Part shown: positions 23,841 through 26,486 of the stretch, piece by piece | Layout of the letters: the number at the start of each line of letters is the position of its first letter | Position numbering within the stretch: the first letter of the stretch is position 1 | Notes under the pieces: generated by a model | The model's database searches: none | What the model was told of the DNA's origin: nothing | The model's input: the letters and a program-made list of their open reading frames with translations, nothing else | Assembly (NCBI GenBank): GCA_035468355.1 | Contig: DATITA010000167.1 | Span: 1-26,486, forward strand | Length of the DNA stretch: 26,486 nt | Direction of reading: 5' to 3' | Source of the DNA: DATKSS01 sp035468355 | Lineage (GTDB): Bacteria; Chloroflexota; Dormibacteria; Dormibacterales; Dormibacteraceae | Position numbers and translations under genes: made by a program

Positions 23841-24190
23841 GAAGACCGGATCACAACCGGATCACGCGTTCGGGCAACCAGCCGGATACGGGAGACGAAC
23901 CGCCGACCGACGTCTTGCGCTGTCAGTCGTGTGAAAGGATCGGTTCCTAAGCCTTCGCGCTAGCCTGATTCGAAGAGCTTGCGGGCAAGCTGAGACTGCC
24001 GGATGATCGACATCAGTCGGTCACGTAAACGTCTCTGTGGAGCCGTTCTTCCCCGTCTACGAGCAGGACTTGGCTTACGTACTGCCGCGGCCTACTGCCG
24101 GCACCCACGACGAACCACCCAGCGAGACTGCTTCGAGCCCACCTCGTGGATCTCCTCATGGAAGCCCTCCCGCCCGCCAATCCACTAGGT
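23841..24190. other. Intergenic region between convergent genes
   Basis: This 350-base gap separates the orphan gene and the exchanger gene, which converge on it. It holds a direct repeat CCGGATCAC at 23846-23854 and 23857-23865 (11-base period) and a hairpin at 23976-23991. No gene is supported. Confidence 0.5.
23976..23991. terminator. Hairpin between convergent genes
   Basis: AGCTTGC and GCAAGCT form a perfect seven-base inverted repeat around GG. It lies between convergent genes, where a bidirectional terminator is expected, but has no T-run on either side. Confidence 0.3.
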
Positions 24191-25336
24191 TCACCCGCTG
24201 AACGCAGTCGAGGGAAGGACAAACAGAACGATCGCCGCCATCGTGTATAGCACGACCAGCTGTAGACCCTCGAGCCAATTGCTCTCGCCGTCATGGGCAA
24301 TGTAATTGAAGACCAGGACCATCAACCCGAGGATGGCGATCTCCACCCAACTGAAGACGAGACTCATCGGGTGAAAGAACAGGCTCAACAGAACGACCAG
24401 TGGCAGGATGAAGGTGGCGATCTGGATCGAGGAGGCGGAGGCGATGCCGAGGGCGAGATCGAGGCCTGAGTCCTCTCCGGGGCCACCTGGGCTGGCGCGA
24501 CGCCGGATCGCGGCACTGATCGCCGCGTAGGCCTCGGCTGCATTTCCCGCGTTTGCCACCACCACGATTCCGACGAAGACGTCCGTCCATCCCAGCACCT
24601 TGGTGACCGCGCCGACCGTCCCTGTCAGGATGTCGACGACGGGGATCAGAAGGAGCGTCGCGGCTAGTAACACAGCGATCGATAGCCGGGTCGACCAAGT
24701 TCCGGGAGCTATCGTCCGCGGTGCCTGAACTGCCCTCGGGCGCCGCCAGGATTCGAAACCGAAGATGGAAAAGACGATGTAAGCCACGTAGGCCACAAGC
24801 AGGGCTGCGGAAATGGCAACGCTCATCGCCTCGATCAGCCCGGGAGCGCCGCCCGCTCCACATTGTTGCCCGCCACAAAGAGCCATCGCACCGGCCGTGG
24901 GAAACAGGACGGCAGCAACCGTCAAAAGCATCAAGACGGAATGGTGGCCGGCCTCCGTTTGGCGAAACTTGGGCTTGCCATGGATAAGCCCGGCGGAGAT
25001 GTAGCAGAGACCGATGATCAGCGCGGAGTTGCTGATCATGGCACCGATGAGGGTCGCTTTCACCAGCAGGATCAGGCCCCGCTGGACGCCGAAGAAGCCG
25101 ACCAGTAGGTCGGGTGCGTTGCCGAACGTGGCGTTGAGCAGACCGCCGGTTCGGGCCCCCACGCGGTTCGCCAGTGCCTCGGTCGCGGAGCCGATGAGGC
25201 CGGCCAGCGGGATGACTGCGACAACGGAGAGAAAGAACTGGAGGAAAGAAGGCCAACCGAGCCAACTGCTGATCAGGGTCGCCGGGACCAAGACGAGGAG
25301 AGCGAAGAAGACGCGGTTTTCGCCCGAGACTTTCAT
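24191..25336 (-). CDS. CAX-family calcium/cation:proton exchanger
   Basis: A 381-residue polytopic protein of the Ca2+:cation antiporter superfamily. It has two alpha-repeat halves: GNAPDLLVG (72-80) in the first and ANAGNAAEAY (261-270) in the second, joined by a loop near 195-215. The usual first motif is GNAxEL; here the acidic residue is Asp76. The second keeps Glu268 but has Ala where GNAAEH has His. Length is normal for bacterial CAX and ChaA-like proteins (about 350-400). It would export Ca2+ or a similar cation in exchange for protons. An AGGA lies nine bases before the ATG. Confidence 0.92.
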   Translation of the reverse strand: MKVSGENRVFFALLVLVPATLISSWLGWPSFLQFFLSVVAVIPLAGLIGSATEALANRVGARTGGLLNATFGNAPDLLVGFFGVQRGLILLVKATLIGAMISNSALIIGLCYISAGLIHGKPKFRQTEAGHHSVLMLLTVAAVLFPTAGAMALCGGQQCGAGGAPGLIEAMSVAISAALLVAYVAYIVFSIFGFESWRRPRAVQAPRTIAPGTWSTRLSIAVLLAATLLLIPVVDILTGTVGAVTKVLGWTDVFVGIVVVANAGNAAEAYAAISAAIRRRASPGGPGEDSGLDLALGIASASSIQIATFILPLVVLLSLFFHPMSLVFSWVEIAILGLMVLVFNYIAHDGESNWLEGLQLVVLYTMAAIVLFVLPSTAFSG

Positions 25337-25438
25337 CGCGTTAATCCTCGCGGAAGGCGTCCCCGGCGTGATGATCCACGGTGCGCGATATCGGTTGCAT
25401 CAACAAATGAAGTCAGACCCCACTTCCTGTAGTGGTGG

Positions 25439-26437
25439 CTAAACGAGGAAGCGCCCGTTCTCCATCAGCGCGCGTCCGTCCACCGATATGGTGGCGTGTG
25501 ATGCCAACACGTCAACGTGCGAAGGGCAATTCCAGTCGGCACCGGTCTCAAAGCCATCCGGATCGCCGAAGGCGACGTGAACCCCGGGGAACTTCTCATC
25601 CTGAAGAAAGTTCCCGACGATGCGCGAAAGGCCGACGTTGGTCCCGATCGCGAACTCACCAACCCGATTGGAATTGGGATGCTGACCCATATATTCACGC
25701 ACGTCGGCGGCGAGCTTGGCATCGGGCGTGTCAACCGAGACTAGCCTGCCGCCCTTGATCGCCAAGCGAATCGGGGGCGACAGCAAACCGTACTTTTCGG
25801 TGAACCAATCACCCATCTCTTCGGCAACGATCACGCCGTCTATCGACAGAGGACAGGTGAAGGTCTCACCTTCCGGCAGGTTTCCCCAGCGTCCCTGCTC
25901 CCAGTAGCGCCCGTCACATGGCACCCACTTCAGCGACGGTGAGAAAGTCGCGACGAGCTCGGTACCTAGAGAGGTGTCGACCCTGATCCTCTCCGCTTGG
26001 CGAACGACCTCGTAGACCTGCCGAGTCACGCGGTAGATCTCCTCGTAGTCGGCGGCCATGCCGTCCCGCATGACCAGCTCGCTGATCCCGATCATGTGCC
26101 CGTGCCGGCAGCGCAGATTCTCGGCGAGCAGTTTCAACATCGGCTGCCGGAAGCCAAGCTCGCCCTTCATGCCTATTCCGACAAAGAAGGACGCAGTCGG
26201 TTGAAAGCGAACGACCTCATCGGCGATCGAGCGTGGGAAGGAGGTCGCCGGGCGCTCGACGTGGTCCTCCATCGTCCAGACAAGAACCGACGCGCCGGTC
26301 CCTCGCGCATCCTCCTCGATGGCCTCGGCGATCTCGGTTCGTGGCCGGTCCCGGATGATGCAGACCCGGTCTTTCGGGCCCACGTTCAAGCAGGTCTGCA
26401 CCGCGTTGCGGGCTCCCGCGGCAAACTCAGGTCGCAT
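25439..26437 (-). CDS. M29-like aminopeptidase (aminopeptidase T/AmpS type)
   Basis: A 332-residue protein related to M29 metallo-aminopeptidases. Family features in order are NLPEGETF (186-193), GEFAIGTN (260-267, Glu261), GVHVAFGDP (285-293, His287) and SHVDVL (306-311, His307, Asp309), which supply the usual Glu/His/Asp metal ligands. It is shorter than AmpS and AmpT (about 370-410), the shortfall being N-terminal or inter-motif. It probably releases N-terminal residues from peptides in the cytoplasm, though some short relatives are annotated as ring or amide hydrolases. A 102-base gap separates it from the downstream exchanger gene; a short hairpin (CCACT/AGTGG) lies in that gap. Confidence 0.85.
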   Translation of the reverse strand: MRPEFAAGARNAVQTCLNVGPKDRVCIIRDRPRTEIAEAIEEDARGTGASVLVWTMEDHVERPATSFPRSIADEVVRFQPTASFFVGIGMKGELGFRQPMLKLLAENLRCRHGHMIGISELVMRDGMAADYEEIYRVTRQVYEVVRQAERIRVDTSLGTELVATFSPSLKWVPCDGRYWEQGRWGNLPEGETFTCPLSIDGVIVAEEMGDWFTEKYGLLSPPIRLAIKGGRLVSVDTPDAKLAADVREYMGQHPNSNRVGEFAIGTNVGLSRIVGNFLQDEKFPGVHVAFGDPDGFETGADWNCPSHVDVLASHATISVDGRALMENGRFLV

Positions 26438-26486
26438 ACGAGCAGAAGGCTAGCTGAGATCCCTGGACAGATATTGCACGGCGCCA

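Noticed and set aside
24003..24188. A 61-codon plus-strand frame between convergent genes
   Set aside because: It has an Arg/Ser-rich composition, no ribosome site and no recognisable motif.

Overview
The window is high-GC bacterial DNA that uses many GTG and TTG starts and tight, overlapping operons. Gene content (KdpFABC with a divided KdpD, an Rv0081-Rv0087-like membrane hydrogenase operon, cis-3-hydroxyproline catabolism, an M29 aminopeptidase) fits a soil-type Actinomycetota, Chloroflexota or Dormibacterota lineage. The sequence alone does not settle the phylum.

Layout. 1-4480 is an accessory-looking stretch. It holds a 3' fragment of a selenocysteine tRNA, a lipoprotein-like alpha/beta hydrolase, a broken hsdS fragment back to back with a broken GntR-type regulator fragment, and a two-gene hydroxyproline pathway (an enolase-superfamily dehydratase and an ornithine-cyclodeaminase-family reductase). 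4481-13756 is a complete kdp potassium-uptake locus in the order KdpD C-terminal histidine kinase, kdpE, a 29-residue membrane peptide, kdpF, kdpA, kdpB, kdpC, KdpD N-terminal sensor, and a second KdpD-N-like protein with a degenerate P-loop. Two 59-bp copies (56/59 identical) of a tRNA-Ala(GGC)-like 3' half bracket this block. 13774-21207 is a minus-strand operon: an ArsR regulator, then hyfB, hycD, hyfE/hycP, hyfF/hycQ, hycE and a HyfI-type small subunit, mostly joined by 4-base stop/start overlaps. 21383-23840 carries small plus-strand genes: an orphan, a DUF2934 protein, a 59-residue C2H2 zinc-finger protein and a 183-residue orphan. 24191-26437 (minus) carries a CAX-type cation/proton exchanger and an M29-like aminopeptidase.

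How the genes work together. In the kdp block the two halves of KdpD are separate genes at opposite ends, so the N-terminal sensor must act on the kinase in trans. The same 11-bp-phased GTTGA pair lies upstream of both kdpDE and kdpFABC, which suggests one shared KdpE site. The hydrogenase-like operon has the gene content of the mycobacterial Rv0081-Rv0087 hypoxia locus. It keeps all four Cys ligands of the NiFe site and all four of the proximal FeS cluster. Its large subunit stops exactly after the CxxC-C-D-R terminus, where other group 4 enzymes must be cleaved by a protease. No maturation, ferredoxin or formate dehydrogenase gene is in view, so whether it carries a NiFe centre is open.

Most unusual points: the tRNA-derived repeats around kdp, the split KdpD with its degenerate partner, the pre-processed hydrogenase C-terminus, and several microproteins.
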